A DNA stretch of 42,242 bases from Campylobacterota bacterium (lineage in GTDB: Bacteria > Campylobacterota > Campylobacteria > Campylobacterales > Sulfurimonadaceae), in contig JAUPKZ010000003.1 of NCBI GenBank assembly GCA_030837195.1, forward strand, positions 1 to 42,242, written 5' to 3'. Position numbers and translations under genes: made by a program. Below, in pieces: positions 1 through 8,681 of the stretch. The notes under the pieces are model-generated. The model was not told where the DNA came from and did not search any database. It worked only from the letters and a program-made list of their open reading frames with translations. Position 1 is the first letter of the stretch. Each line of letters starts with the position of its first letter.

Positions 1-26
1 TTTTCAATGATCTCAAACCCTACAAA

Positions 27-41
27 ACCTAAACCTTAGGT
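27..41 (+). terminator. Weak terminator-like palindrome at window edge
   Basis: A perfect 6-bp stem (ACCTAA/TTAGGT) with a 3-nt loop is followed by a pyrimidine-rich stretch. It could end a plus-strand gene lying upstream of the window; two frames run open from base 1 and stop at 32 and 39. The stem is short and the U tract poor, so this is a weak call. Bases 42-240 hold no gene I can support. Confidence 0.25.
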
Positions 42-241
42 CTTTCCTGTTTGTGGATGGGAATTATAGAGAAATGTCTCTTAACCGGCGCTTAAAATAA
101 TGGAAAATAATGTTTTTTCTATTTGTAGAAATTACTGTCATTATAATAGACAATTATAAGTAAAAATTTAAAAAGATATAGATGAGAAAAATGAATTAAG
201 TTGCAAAAAGGTAATGAGTAGAGGGGGGGGACGGTATAGAA

Positions 242-269
242 AACTTAGAAGACTACTTTCTTCTAAGTT
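242..269 (-). terminator. rplS operon terminator containing the rplS stop codon
   Basis: On the minus strand an 11-bp perfect stem (242-252 with 259-269) closes a 6-nt loop and is followed by a short T run. The rplS stop codon (253-255) lies in the loop, so the last codons of rplS form one arm of the hairpin. It probably ends the rpsP-to-rplS transcript and may act on both strands. Confidence 0.6.
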
Positions 270-612
270 CTTTAATACGAGCTGCTTTACCTGCAAGATC
301 ACGAAGATAAAACAACTTCGCTCTACGAACACGACCACGACGAATAACTTTGATTTCACTAATAGATTCGCTATAAATTGGAAAAATTCTCTCAATTCCA
401 ATACTATTTGCGCCTATTTTGCGTACAGTAATAGTTTCGCCCGTTCCTTGTCCGCGTCTTGCAATACAAACTCCCTCATAATTTTGAATACGAGTTTTGT
501 CACCCTCTTTAATATTTACTGCTAGATTTACAGTATCACCGGCACGAAAATCTGGAATGTTTTTCTCAGCTATTTGTGCTTTTTCAAAGTTTTCTATGTA
601 CTTATTTCTCAT
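253..612 (-). CDS. rplS: 50S ribosomal protein L19
   Basis: A 119-residue protein matching bacterial L19 along its full length: an N-terminal helix, the central beta-barrel with [11 protein letters not shown] and the [14 protein letters not shown] core, and a basic C-terminus ([23 protein letters not shown]). L19 sits at the 30S-50S interface and helps form an intersubunit bridge. It is the last gene of the rpsP-khpA-rimM-trmD-rplS operon and overlaps trmD by 11 bases, so translational coupling is likely. Length is normal for the family. Confidence 0.97.
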   Translation of the reverse strand: MRNKYIENFEKAQIAEKNIPDFRAGDTVNLAVNIKEGDKTRIQNYEGVCIARRGQGTGETITVRKIGANSIGIERIFPIYSESISEIKVIRRGRVRRAKLFYLRDLAGKAARIKELRRK

Positions 613-1306
613 AAGATTTCCTTGTTTTGTGCTTTAAAAGCTGCTCTGGACGAAAAAATTTCGTCTTGCCTTCAGATAAAGCGAGTTTTAGTAAGCGAAT
701 TTTACTATGGTTTCCCTTTAAATATTCTGATGGAACATAATTATTTTCATAATTTTGTGGCTTAGAAAATGATGGTGCTTCCAAAAGTTCGCTCTCAAAA
801 CTCTCAATCATCAATGAATCGCTATTTCCAAGAACTCCATTAACATTTCTTGAAACAGCATCACATACTACAAGTGATGCCAATTCGCCACCGGTCAATA
901 TATAGTCTCCTATAGAAAAAACTTCATCGGCATATTTTTCAACAACTCTTTCATCAATACCTTCATATCTTCCGCTAACGAAAGCTATATGTTTCTTTTT
1001 TGCCAATCTTTTTGCATCTTTTTGGTTAAACTGCTTTGCAACTGGAGTTAGAAACACGATATGTATATCTTGATCGCTCGTTTTTAAATAATTTAATGCC
1101 TCAAATAATGGTTGCGGATTCATCACCATACCTGCTCCGCCGCCAACAGCCGCATCATCTACTTTTTTATGTCTTGAATTGCTAAAATCTCTTGGATTTA
1201 AATACCCAACTTCTATAATAGAGCTCTCTATTGCTCTTTTTAATATTGAGTCTTGAAAATATCCATCTATTAGATTCTTAAAAAGTGTAACAAATGTAAA
1301 CTTCAT
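602..1306 (-). CDS. trmD: tRNA (guanine-N1-)-methyltransferase TrmD
   Basis: TrmD transfers a methyl group from SAM to G37 of tRNAs, which prevents +1 frameshifting. The 234-residue product shows the SPOUT trefoil-knot motifs [10 protein letters not shown] and [11 protein letters not shown], the N-terminal [13 protein letters not shown], and the conserved GGGAGM loop. Its ATG overlaps the rimM stop by one base and its end overlaps rplS by 11, giving a tightly coupled operon. Length and motif order are normal. Confidence 0.97.
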   Translation of the reverse strand: MKFTFVTLFKNLIDGYFQDSILKRAIESSIIEVGYLNPRDFSNSRHKKVDDAAVGGGAGMVMNPQPLFEALNYLKTSDQDIHIVFLTPVAKQFNQKDAKRLAKKKHIAFVSGRYEGIDERVVEKYADEVFSIGDYILTGGELASLVVCDAVSRNVNGVLGNSDSLMIESFESELLEAPSFSKPQNYENNYVPSEYLKGNHSKIRLLKLALSEGKTKFFRPEQLLKHKTRKSYEK

Positions 1307-1845
1307 TAAGATGCTTCTAAAATATCCATTGCACCGCTAGTAGTTATTATCTTTTTTTCTACATCGGTATCCAATACAAAATGTTTTTCCAAAGGAAGTA
1401 AAAAAGTTTTTGCAAAACCGCTTTTTACCAAATTCTCATCTGTTTTGATATTTAAATAATTTGTAATAGAAATTCTCTCTATTTCTTGAACAATGCCTAA
1501 TGTTTTACCATTTTCCATTACTCTACAGCCCTGAATGTCGAACCAAAAATGTTCACCCTCTTTAAGTTTACACTCTTGCCTAGTTCTCTCGATTGTAGTA
1601 TAAAGTTTCTTGTTCGTAAATTTTTTGGCATCTTCTGGGGAGGCGCAACCGGAGAGTCTGATAACTCCTTTTTCAAGGTTTACATCACTTAAAACAAGGC
1701 TCTCATTTTCATTTATGAAAAAAGAAGCACCTTTTTTAAACTGTTCCGGAAAATCACTATGTATATGAAGTTTCATATCGCCTTTTAACCCAACGGCTTT
1801 GCCTATGGTGGCGATATGAATGAGTTTATTAAATTGCTTCGACAT
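1306..1845 (-). CDS. rimM: Ribosome maturation factor RimM
   Basis: RimM binds ribosomal protein S19 and helps mature the 30S head. The 179-residue protein has the N-terminal RimM barrel (IHIATIGKAVGLKGDMKLH) and a C-terminal PRC-barrel-like half with the aromatic HFWFDIQGC start followed by LGIVQEIERISITNYLNI. It starts inside the end of khpA (17-base overlap) and stops on the trmD start, the standard position for rimM. Confidence 0.95.
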   Translation of the reverse strand: MSKQFNKLIHIATIGKAVGLKGDMKLHIHSDFPEQFKKGASFFINENESLVLSDVNLEKGVIRLSGCASPEDAKKFTNKKLYTTIERTRQECKLKEGEHFWFDIQGCRVMENGKTLGIVQEIERISITNYLNIKTDENLVKSGFAKTFLLPLEKHFVLDTDVEKKIITTSGAMDILEAS

Positions 1846-2065
1846 TGATACGATAACTCACACCGTCTTTGGCTTTACAGCCAGATATGACTGTTTTTAT
1901 TGCACCAATCATCTTGCCCTCTTTGCCAATAAGCTTACCGATATCGGCTTGATTTGCATAGAGTAAAATCTCAGTAGTTTCATCGCCTTTTTTTACTTCT
2001 ACCCTTACATCCTCGGGATAGGATGCAATCAGCTTTGCAAACTGTGCGACAAAATCTGATATCAT
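1829..2065 (-). CDS. khpA: KhpA-type KH-domain RNA-binding protein
   Basis: A 78-residue protein that is essentially one KH domain. The RNA-binding GxxG loop is seen as GKLIGKEGKMIGAIKT, framed by VRVEVKKGDETTEILLYA. KhpA proteins bind RNA broadly and in Gram-positives partner KhpB; the role in Campylobacterota is not something I can state. It sits between rpsP (one base away) and rimM (17-base overlap), a position conserved in many bacteria. Confidence 0.9.
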   Translation of the reverse strand: MISDFVAQFAKLIASYPEDVRVEVKKGDETTEILLYANQADIGKLIGKEGKMIGAIKTVISGCKAKDGVSYRINVEAI

Positions 2066-2066
2066 A

Positions 2067-2297
2067 TTAACGACCTGTTATTTTCTTAACGCGGTCACTC
2101 ATTGTAGCACCAACGCTCAACCAGTAATCTAATCTTTCGTTATCAACAACCGTTGCTTTTTCATTAGCCATAGGATTGTGGTATCCGATTAGCTCAATCC
2201 ATCCACCGTCTCTTCTCTTACGAGAGTCCGTTACTGCTACACGGTAAAAAGGTTTTTTCTTTTTTCCCATTCTTGTTAAACGAATAACTGTTGCCAT
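2067..2297 (-). CDS. rpsP: 30S ribosomal protein S16
   Basis: S16 is needed for assembly of the 30S body and platform. The reading frame opens 27 bases earlier, but I start at 2297 because [19 protein letters not shown] is the conserved N-terminus and an AAGGA ribosome-binding site lies just upstream (around 2303-2309). The resulting 76 residues fit the family. First gene of the trmD operon. Its leader contains an inverted repeat (2316-2336), listed separately. Confidence 0.95.
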   Translation of the reverse strand: MATVIRLTRMGKKKKPFYRVAVTDSRKRRDGGWIELIGYHNPMANEKATVVDNERLDYWLSVGATMSDRVKKITGR

Positions 2298-2315
2298 AAT
2301 ATTGTCCTTCTCTGC

Positions 2316-2336
2316 GCAAGTCATATTTCAACTTGC
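2316..2336 (-). promoter_or_regulatory. Inverted repeat in the rpsP leader
   Basis: A 6-bp inverted repeat (GCAAGT/ACTTGC) with a 9-nt loop lies 19 bases upstream of the rpsP start codon. It could be a leader hairpin influencing translation of the operon or a minor structure. No known ribosomal-protein leader motif is recognised. Confidence 0.3.
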
Positions 2337-2351
2337 TGTATATGTTAAATT

Positions 2352-2399
2352 TTTGCATTTTGAATGCAAATATATAAACTTCAAAAAGTTCATATATTT
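2352..2399. terminator. Two back-to-back palindromes between ffh and rpsP
   Basis: 2352-2370 is a perfect 8-bp inverted repeat with a 3-nt loop. 2368-2399 is a near-perfect 14-bp inverted repeat (one mismatch) with a 4-nt loop, sharing its edge with the first. On the minus strand the order is long AT-rich hairpin, then the second hairpin, then an A/T run before the rpsP leader. They probably separate ffh transcription from the rpsP operon; the AT-rich arms could also extrude as a cruciform. Confidence 0.5.
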
Positions 2400-2425
2400 A
2401 CTCTCAAAAAGGCAAGAAACAGCTC

Positions 2426-3772
2426 CTATCTAGGAATTGCTCCTGCACCACCCATTTGACCCATCATAGCTTGCAAGTCCTTCATGCCGTTTTTGCCTGA
2501 AAATCTTTTTGCCATTTTACCGGCATTTTTAAACTGCTTTATCATACGATTAATCTCAACTTGACTAAGCCCACATCCTGCGGCAATTCTTTGCTTGCGA
2601 GAATTATTTAGAAGCTCCGGGTCTTCTCTCTCTTTCATTGTCATAGAAGAAACCATTGCTTTTATATTTTTAAGCTCTTTAGAGTTCTCCATATCAAAAT
2701 CTTTAAGCGCTTTGGACATATTACCCATTCCAGGAATCATTCCAATTAAAGATTTCATACTTCCCATTTTTTTCATACTTTCCATCTGCTCTAAAAAGTC
2801 ATTAAAATTGAAATTACCTTTTTTAATCTTGGAAGTAAGTTTTTTTGCCTGTTTTTCATCAATCATAGATGAAGTTTTCTCAGCAAGCCCTTCTATGTCT
2901 CCAAATCCCATAAGGCGATTTACAATTCGATCCGGTAGAAAAATCTCCAAATCTTCAAGCTTTTCTCCGCTTCCTATAAAACGAAGCGGTACCTGCACTT
3001 GAGACGACAATCCTAATGCAACCCCACCTTTTGAATCGCCGTCATATTTTGTAAGTATTACGCCGTCTATACCGATTTTTTCTTTAAATGTAGTCGCCGT
3101 CTTTACTGCATCTTGACCCGTTAAGGAGTCGGCTACATAAAAAATCTCATTAGGATTTGCAACTTTTTTAACTAAGTCAAGCTCATTCATAAGCTCTTCA
3201 TCAATCGCCAATCGACCTGCCGTATCGACCAAAACAACATCATAAAGACCGCTTTTTGCTTTGTTTAATGCAGCGCTTACGACTTCCACCGGATTCTTAG
3301 TGCTCTCATCCTCATAAAGTTCAACTTCTATTTTTGAAGTAATCTGACGAAGCTGCTCAACTGCCGCTAAACGCTGTAAGTCTGCCGCGACAACCAACAC
3401 TTTTTTATGTCTATTTTTGAGGTAAAGCGCCAACTTACCGGTCGTAGTTGTTTTTCCAGAACCTTGCAACCCGGTCATGAGAATAACGGTTGGAGGAGTT
3501 GAAGCAAAAATAAAACCTCTGTTTCCGCCAACCTCTAAGAGCTCATAGAGAGCCTCTCTTAGCGCTGCTAAAAACTGATCTTTACCTATGCCGTTTTTCT
3601 TTGTCTCAATTTGGACTTTAGAGATTAAATCTCTTACTACTTTATGATTTACATCCGCTTTTAAAAGAGATTTTTTTAACTCATCAAGAGCCTTTGTGAG
3701 AGCTTTATCATCATCATGAAAACGAATTTTTTTAATAGCATTTGTAAATGAATCTGTTAATATATCAAACAT
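2426..3772 (-). CDS. ffh: Signal recognition particle protein Ffh (SRP54)
   Basis: Ffh is the GTPase of the bacterial signal recognition particle; with 4.5S RNA it delivers nascent membrane proteins to FtsY. The 448 residues show the N-domain helices, the P-loop GLQGSGKTTTTGKLA (about residue 100), DTAGR, the TKYDGD specificity motif, and a methionine-rich C-terminal M domain (MESMKKMGSMKSLIGMIPGMG) ending in GGAGAIPR. A strong GAGGAGG ribosome-binding site precedes the ATG. It lies upstream of rpsP in the same direction, as in Campylobacter. Confidence 0.97.
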   Translation of the reverse strand: MFDILTDSFTNAIKKIRFHDDDKALTKALDELKKSLLKADVNHKVVRDLISKVQIETKKNGIGKDQFLAALREALYELLEVGGNRGFIFASTPPTVILMTGLQGSGKTTTTGKLALYLKNRHKKVLVVAADLQRLAAVEQLRQITSKIEVELYEDESTKNPVEVVSAALNKAKSGLYDVVLVDTAGRLAIDEELMNELDLVKKVANPNEIFYVADSLTGQDAVKTATTFKEKIGIDGVILTKYDGDSKGGVALGLSSQVQVPLRFIGSGEKLEDLEIFLPDRIVNRLMGFGDIEGLAEKTSSMIDEKQAKKLTSKIKKGNFNFNDFLEQMESMKKMGSMKSLIGMIPGMGNMSKALKDFDMENSKELKNIKAMVSSMTMKEREDPELLNNSRKQRIAAGCGLSQVEINRMIKQFKNAGKMAKRFSGKNGMKDLQAMMGQMGGAGAIPR

Positions 3773-3857
3773 AAAGACCTCCTCTTTTAAATTAAAGCGT
3801 GTAAAAAGTTGCGAATTTTATCAAAATATTACTTTAAGTTTGCTTTAAATTTAGAAT

Positions 3858-4592
3858 CTACTCAAAGTGAATAAATGTTTTGGGTTCAGGTGCCACGAAC
3901 TCCATACCGAGAATTTTTACCTTATACGCATGAAGCATTACCCTTTTTGCTCTTCTTCCGCCATACTGTTCATCGCCTACAATCGGGTGTTCAATATATC
4001 TTAAATGTGTTCTTATCTGATGCGTTCTTCCATGATGAATAATACATTTTACTTTTGTTTTACCACCGCTTACGATATCCGGAAAAACTTCAGTTCTTGC
4101 AGGCTTGCCCTTACTCGAGACATTTGATGTAGCACGATTGTTCTTTTTCGTGGTAATAATTGGTCTATCTATATCCACGCTCTCGCTTAAAATACCTTCT
4201 ACCCATGCAATATACTCTTTATAGACTCTGTCTTTTTTAAACTCTTGTATTGCTTTTTCTCTAAATTCTTCATTTTTTACAAGCATTAAAACACCGCTTG
4301 TTTCACGGTCTAATCTATGTAAAAGTTTTGCATCCCTAAACTGCCTCTCTATCTCATCCGAATTTACATGAGCAGGCTTATCTATAACAATAATATCATC
4401 ATTTTCAAAAATCGGTTTTATTTTTTCAACTTTTTCTACCCTAAATATAGTTTTAGCATCTACATCACCTCTAGCTATCATTACTTTTTTATTTCCGACA
4501 TAAACCAAACCACGATCTATCATCGACTTTGCTTCCGAATTTGAAATGCCTTCTTGAGCGGCTAAAAGTTTATATGCTTTTTCTGTTGCCAT
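3858..4592 (-). CDS. RluA-family pseudouridine synthase with N-terminal S4 domain
   Basis: Predicted to isomerise uridine to pseudouridine in rRNA. Residues about 1-50 form an S4-like RNA-binding domain; the catalytic domain follows with the family motif HRLDRETSG (catalytic Asp95) and the RTHQIRTHLRYIEHPIVGD block. At 244 residues it is compact but complete. The genomic slot matches the pseudouridine synthase between ffh and waaA in Campylobacter. The exact target site (RluC-, RluD- or RluB-like) cannot be told from sequence alone. Confidence 0.88.
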   Translation of the reverse strand: MATEKAYKLLAAQEGISNSEAKSMIDRGLVYVGNKKVMIARGDVDAKTIFRVEKVEKIKPIFENDDIIVIDKPAHVNSDEIERQFRDAKLLHRLDRETSGVLMLVKNEEFREKAIQEFKKDRVYKEYIAWVEGILSESVDIDRPIITTKKNNRATSNVSSKGKPARTEVFPDIVSGGKTKVKCIIHHGRTHQIRTHLRYIEHPIVGDEQYGGRRAKRVMLHAYKVKILGMEFVAPEPKTFIHFE

Positions 4593-4603
4593 AATTTATT
4601 TCC

Positions 4604-5770
4604 TTATTTTTGTATTATCCTGTCTATTACAGGTTTTAAATTAATTTGTTCATCTACCATACTTGATGGTAGCTCTCTTGCCTTAAGGAGTGCTTTATGT
4701 ATCTCATCGCTCTGCACATACTGAACATGATGAACATACTTAAAAAGCTCTTTTTGATGAAAAAAGTGTTTTCCCGTAATTATCTTACAACCAAAATAAG
4801 CCGGCTCTAGCGGATTATGGCCGCCAATATCGTCTCTAAAAGCTCCGCCTAAAATAGCTATATCACTTATTGCATAAATATTATTTAACTCGCCCATTGC
4901 ATCTACCAAAATCATATCCGACTTAAACTCTTTACTTTGCGAAAATCGGCTTATTGTTAAAGAAGAATTAGCAGCATATTTTTGCATAAGCTCATATACT
5001 TTTTCAAATCTCTCAGGGTGTCTTGGAACAATAACCAGCTTGGCATCCATTTGCTTTTTATATTCAACAAATGCCTTTAAAACAGCATCTTCTTCTCCCT
5101 CATGAGTGCTACCTGCAACTATTAGCTCTGATTCAGGCTTTTGGTAATCTTTTGTTTTAGATATTTTGCCTGCAAGTTTAATATTTCCGATAACTTCTAT
5201 ATTTTTAGCACCTAATGCAATAAAACGATTTTTATCGGCTTCACTCTGTGCATAAACTACTTCCACATTTGATAGGAGTCTTTTATAAAACCATGCAAAT
5301 TGAAGATATTTTTTAACACTTTTTTCGGAAATACGAGCATTTAAAAGTATAATTCTGGCTCTTTTTGCTCTCATAACACTAAAGAGCATATACCAAAACT
5401 CCGCCTCTAGTACTACCAAAACCCTCTCTTCTGTTGCCCAAAAAGGCAAAAACATCTCATAAGGCAGATATCTCACCTCAGCATTATATTTTTTTGCTTC
5501 AGCTTGCCCGGTATGAGTAATTGTCGTTATCTTTATATTTTCATCCGGCAATAGTTCCAAAATCGGCTTTAACGCTCTTGCTTCACCTAATGAACACACA
5601 TGAAACCATATACCGCTTTTACTTTTAAATCTTGGATTGTTAAAAAGAAAGAAACGAGAAGGGATAGATTCTTTATATTTTGGCTTAAATGAGAGAAAAA
5701 CTAAAAGTGGAAGTGCTACAATATAGAGCACTGCACTTAAAATAAAATAAAAAACTCCAAACAGGCTCAA
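4604..5770 (-). CDS. waaA: 3-deoxy-D-manno-octulosonic acid (Kdo) transferase
   Basis: WaaA adds Kdo from CMP-Kdo to lipid IVA at the inner membrane, the first step of LPS core synthesis. One N-terminal membrane segment (LFGVFYFILSAVLYIVALPLLVF) is followed by a GT-B glycosyltransferase with the GT30 signatures WFHVCSLGEA, LEAEFWYM, APGSTHEGEE-like VAGSTHEGEE and GGAFRDDIGGHNPLEPAYFG. The open frame extends back to 5821 inside the upstream gene. I place the start at a TTG (5770) just after that gene's stop, giving 388 residues; the start is uncertain and the first ATG in frame is at 5821. Confidence 0.9.
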   Translation of the reverse strand: MSLFGVFYFILSAVLYIVALPLLVFLSFKPKYKESIPSRFFLFNNPRFKSKSGIWFHVCSLGEARALKPILELLPDENIKITTITHTGQAEAKKYNAEVRYLPYEMFLPFWATEERVLVVLEAEFWYMLFSVMRAKRARIILLNARISEKSVKKYLQFAWFYKRLLSNVEVVYAQSEADKNRFIALGAKNIEVIGNIKLAGKISKTKDYQKPESELIVAGSTHEGEEDAVLKAFVEYKKQMDAKLVIVPRHPERFEKVYELMQKYAANSSLTISRFSQSKEFKSDMILVDAMGELNNIYAISDIAILGGAFRDDIGGHNPLEPAYFGCKIITGKHFFHQKELFKYVHHVQYVQSDEIHKALLKARELPSSMVDEQINLKPVIDRIIQK

Positions 5771-5772
5771 GC

Positions 5773-6486
5773 TTACGCTTCGTGTGTTTCCACATAGAGG
5801 ATACGGCCACAATGTGGGCAAGTCGTAATCTCTTCAGCTTTTATAACATCTGCATAAATTTTATCGTTTATGATCAAATGGCACCCCATACATGCTTGCT
5901 CTTCAACGCTAACAACAGTAGTATTTTTAGCCCATCTGCGAATCTTTTGGTAAAATGCAAGTCCCTTTTGATTCATATCTGAAACTAATTTCTCTTTTTT
6001 AGCAAAAACATCTTGACAAGCCATATTTATAACTTCTAGCTTTGCGTCAACCTCACTCTGCACGGAAGCTAAATTCGCATCAAGCTCGATTAGAGATTTT
6101 TTTGCAGCTTCAATCTGTTCTGTTTTTAAACCTATAACTCTTTCAAGTCTTTCAATCTCTTCATTTGCGAATGTTACCTGCTCTTTTGCTATCTCTTCTT
6201 CAAGCTGAAGCGATTTCATCTCTCTTTCTGTTTTGATCTCAGAACTTTTTCTTGAATTGTCTTCTAGTTTTTGAGAAAGTTCTTGTAGATGAAGCTCATT
6301 TTTCTTCTTTTTAATCTCTTCGTGTCTAATCTCGTTTGTAAGATTGTCTATATCGGAGTCTATGCTCTTTTTTTTAGCAAGCGCCGCTTCTAGTTTATAT
6401 TTAGCCTCTTCTATTTGAGGCTCAAATGCATCTATCTCTTTATCTATCTGCGATAACTCTATAAGCTGTTTAAGATGTAAGTTCAT
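5773..6486 (-). CDS. flgZ: Coiled-coil zinc-ribbon protein, HP0958/FlgZ-like
   Basis: A 237-residue protein with a long charged coiled coil (about residues 15-170) and a C-terminal four-cysteine zinc ribbon (C199xxC202 and C223xxC226). This is the architecture of Helicobacter pylori HP0958 (FlgZ), known to protect the flagellar sigma factor RpoN and to bind flaA mRNA. The position next to waaA and Nif3 matches Campylobacter. The structural call is firm; the flagellar role is transferred from Helicobacter and untested here. The gene ends just before the proposed waaA start. Confidence 0.75.
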   Translation of the reverse strand: MNLHLKQLIELSQIDKEIDAFEPQIEEAKYKLEAALAKKKSIDSDIDNLTNEIRHEEIKKKKNELHLQELSQKLEDNSRKSSEIKTEREMKSLQLEEEIAKEQVTFANEEIERLERVIGLKTEQIEAAKKSLIELDANLASVQSEVDAKLEVINMACQDVFAKKEKLVSDMNQKGLAFYQKIRRWAKNTTVVSVEEQACMGCHLIINDKIYADVIKAEEITTCPHCGRILYVETHEA

Positions 6487-6522
6487 TAATCTCCTTTTGT
6501 GTTAAATAGGTGTGCCGATTGC

Positions 6523-7245
6523 TTAAATATAAGTAAAAGGATTTTTGGATGATGAAATTATAGCTTCTAAACCTAAATTTTTCAAATGTTTAAGTAAAAT
6601 CTCTGCAAAAAAATGCTCACTCTCAAAATGACCTATATCAATAAGGGACAAATTAATGCTTTTTGCTTCCATCGCATCGTGGTATTTTATATCTCCGGTT
6701 AAAAAACAATCTGCCTTTACAAATTTAATCAAAGAGCCTCCTGAGCCTGTCGTTAAAGCTGCAGTTTTTATGTATGAACTATTTTTTACACATCTTGCAT
6801 GAGGTAACGAAAAAGCTTTTGCAACTTTTTTTGCAAATACCTCAAACTCCTCTTCTACTTCTAAATATGTAACAAATACATCCTTTTCTATTATCTTATA
6901 CCCCAAAACTTGAGTTGCAACATACTCATTTAGATGAGTTTTGTCAAAATTTGTATGCATTGAAATATTTGATATATTTTTTTGTATCATTTTTCGAATA
7001 AAATTTGTCGGGTATTTGTTGAACTCTAGTTGCTTAAGTCCTCCAAAAATCAGAGGATGGTGGGTAATTAGAAGCGTATTTTCTTCCACTGAATCTATGA
7101 GAGCTTCATCAACATCTATACTTAAGACAACTTTTTTAATATCTTGGTTAAAGTCGCCTATTAAAAGTCCAGAATTATCCCACTTTTCTTGAAGTTCAAA
7201 AGGAGAGAGCTCATTTAAAAATTCATAAATTTGTGCTATTTTCAT
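6523..7245 (-). CDS. Nif3-like dinuclear metal-centre protein
   Basis: A member of the Nif3/YbgI (DUF34) family, hexameric proteins with a two-metal site and uncertain biochemical function; a GTP cyclohydrolase I type 2 label is often used. Seen here: EKWDNSGLLIGD near the N-terminus, the metal-binding THHPLIFGG, HTNFD, and the C-terminal GHFESEHF. I start at 7245 (MKIAQIYEFLNEL, 240 residues) because the longer frame back to 7299 only adds residues inside the neighbouring TPR gene and is not Nif3-like. Overlap with that gene is 23 bases. Confidence 0.88.
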   Translation of the reverse strand: MKIAQIYEFLNELSPFELQEKWDNSGLLIGDFNQDIKKVVLSIDVDEALIDSVEENTLLITHHPLIFGGLKQLEFNKYPTNFIRKMIQKNISNISMHTNFDKTHLNEYVATQVLGYKIIEKDVFVTYLEVEEEFEVFAKKVAKAFSLPHARCVKNSSYIKTAALTTGSGGSLIKFVKADCFLTGDIKYHDAMEAKSINLSLIDIGHFESEHFFAEILLKHLKNLGLEAIISSSKNPFTYI

Positions 7246-7825
7246 CTGTTGTTTTTGCTTCCATTTTATCAAGTTCCTCTTTAGCTTCGCTAAAATCATG
7301 GTCTATCTCAAGCGCCTTTTTGTACATCTGTTTTGCTTCTTCAAAATGTTTCATATCAACTAAGAGGTTACCGTAATTGTAGTAAGTCACTTTATTTTTA
7401 CCGTTAATTTCCAAAGATTCGTTTAAGTGCATTTTTGCTGAAGCAAACTCTCTGTTTTCTCTATATATTGAAGCGATGGCGTTGTGTATATACTCATTAT
7501 CTCTATCTATTTCAAGAGCTTGATTATAGTAGTCGAGTGCCTCTGAAGTGCTACCTTGCTTTTGCAAAATATATCCGATTTTAAAAATGGTATCTGGATT
7601 ATTTCTCTCTTTTGCATTTGCCTCGCTAAGAAGCTCCAAAGATTTTTTCAAATCACCCTCTTCATACGCCTCATCTGCTCTTTCTATCAATATTTTTGGA
7701 TCAAAAGAGGATGAATACTCGGGTGTGTCTTTTGTCTCTAAATCCTTAAGTGTCTGAATATGCTGATAAATTCTAAAAGCAAAAAATGCGGAAGCCGCGA
7801 ACATCAATATCTGAAATAGTGTCAT
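7223..7825 (-). CDS. Membrane-anchored TPR protein
   Basis: A 200-residue protein with an N-terminal hydrophobic segment (FQILMFAASAFFAFRIY) and several tetratricopeptide repeats from about residue 50 on (for example IGYILQKQGSTSEALDYYNQ, YNYGNLLVDMKHFEEAKQMY). TPRs are protein-interaction scaffolds. The likely topology is a membrane anchor with the repeats on one face; the side is not clear. It lies between an M23 peptidase gene (one-base gap) and the Nif3 gene (overlap). No specific function is recognised. Confidence 0.8.
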   Translation of the reverse strand: MTLFQILMFAASAFFAFRIYQHIQTLKDLETKDTPEYSSSFDPKILIERADEAYEEGDLKKSLELLSEANAKERNNPDTIFKIGYILQKQGSTSEALDYYNQALEIDRDNEYIHNAIASIYRENREFASAKMHLNESLEINGKNKVTYYNYGNLLVDMKHFEEAKQMYKKALEIDHDFSEAKEELDKMEAKTTDENSTNL

Positions 7826-7826
7826 T

Positions 7827-8681
7827 TTATATACCTCGTAATAAATTTGTATTCATTAATTCTATAAAGTGTATGGGGTCAACCTGCTCTCCCGCAACCC
7901 TAAAGCCAAAGTGCAAATGCGGACCGGTTACTCTGCCGCTCTCGCCGGATAGCCCTATAACTTCTGCCTTTTTTACAAATGAGCCCTCCTCTACATCTAT
8001 CTTGCTCATATGAAAATAAGTTGAGTATATGCCTTGCCCATGGTCTATGATAACAGAGCCGCCGGCATAAAATCTATCTTTTGCCAAAACTACTACTCCA
8101 TCATTACATGCAAAAAGCTTTGTCCCCACTTCTGCTCTAAAATCAGTACCGCCATGATAGCTCTTTAGCGTGTCGTTATAAACTCTTGCTTTTCCAAAAG
8201 CGCTTGTTACCGTACTATCAATAGGTAAAATAAACTGCGAATCAATATATAGCTTATCATTTATAGTGTTATAAATTTTAGTAGCCTCTTCTTGCTCTTT
8301 TGAAGCCCTTTTTTTATCATTTATATTTAAAACAATTTTTGAATTATCTACTTTAAGTATCTCTTTTTGGTAACTACCGCTCTCTACATTAAAAAAAAGA
8401 GGCTCTTTTTCACCTTTTTGACTCAAAATTTCTATTTTTTTCTCATGCGGCTTCTCGTAATAGCTAATCGGTAAAAGTGCATAAGCTTTGCTATTATCCA
8501 AGGGATGCGTAAAAATTTTATACTCTTTTTTATCAGATAAAATAGCTTTATACTCTGCTGCATCAATATTTTTAATCTCAATAAGCAAAGTTTTGCCATT
8601 TTCTACATTTTTTGCAGAAAAAGAGACTTCAACACAAAAAAGCAAAGAGTATAAAGAGAATATAAAAAGCAAAAATTTCAC
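7827..8681 (-). CDS. Secreted M23-family (LytM) metallopeptidase
   Basis: A predicted periplasmic peptidoglycan endopeptidase. The signal peptide is [19 protein letters not shown]. The C-terminal half is an M23 domain with the zinc ligands H176xxxD180 (YHGGTDF) and H257 of the HLH motif (HLHF), plus H224. All ligands are present, so it should be active rather than a LytM activator such as EnvC. In Helicobacter and Campylobacter, related M23 enzymes (Csd/Pgp families) shape the cell, but this member cannot be assigned to one of them. It overlaps smpB by 4 bases. Confidence 0.85.
   Translation of the reverse strand: MKFLLFIFSLYSLLFCVEVSFSAKNVENGKTLLIEIKNIDAAEYKAILSDKKEYKIFTHPLDNSKAYALLPISYYEKPHEKKIEILSQKGEKEPLFFNVESGSYQKEILKVDNSKIVLNINDKKRASKEQEEATKIYNTINDKLYIDSQFILPIDSTVTSAFGKARVYNDTLKSYHGGTDFRAEVGTKLFACNDGVVVLAKDRFYAGGSVIIDHGQGIYSTYFHMSKIDVEEGSFVKKAEVIGLSGESGRVTGPHLHFGFRVAGEQVDPIHFIELMNTNLLRGI

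Noticed and set aside
1-39. Possible C-terminus of a plus-strand gene running in from the left
   Set aside because: Two frames are open but only 9 and 12 codons are visible and neither tail is recognisable.
214-525. Plus-strand frame antisense to rplS
   Set aside because: It is a shadow of rplS; composition is antisense-like and there is no ribosome-binding site.
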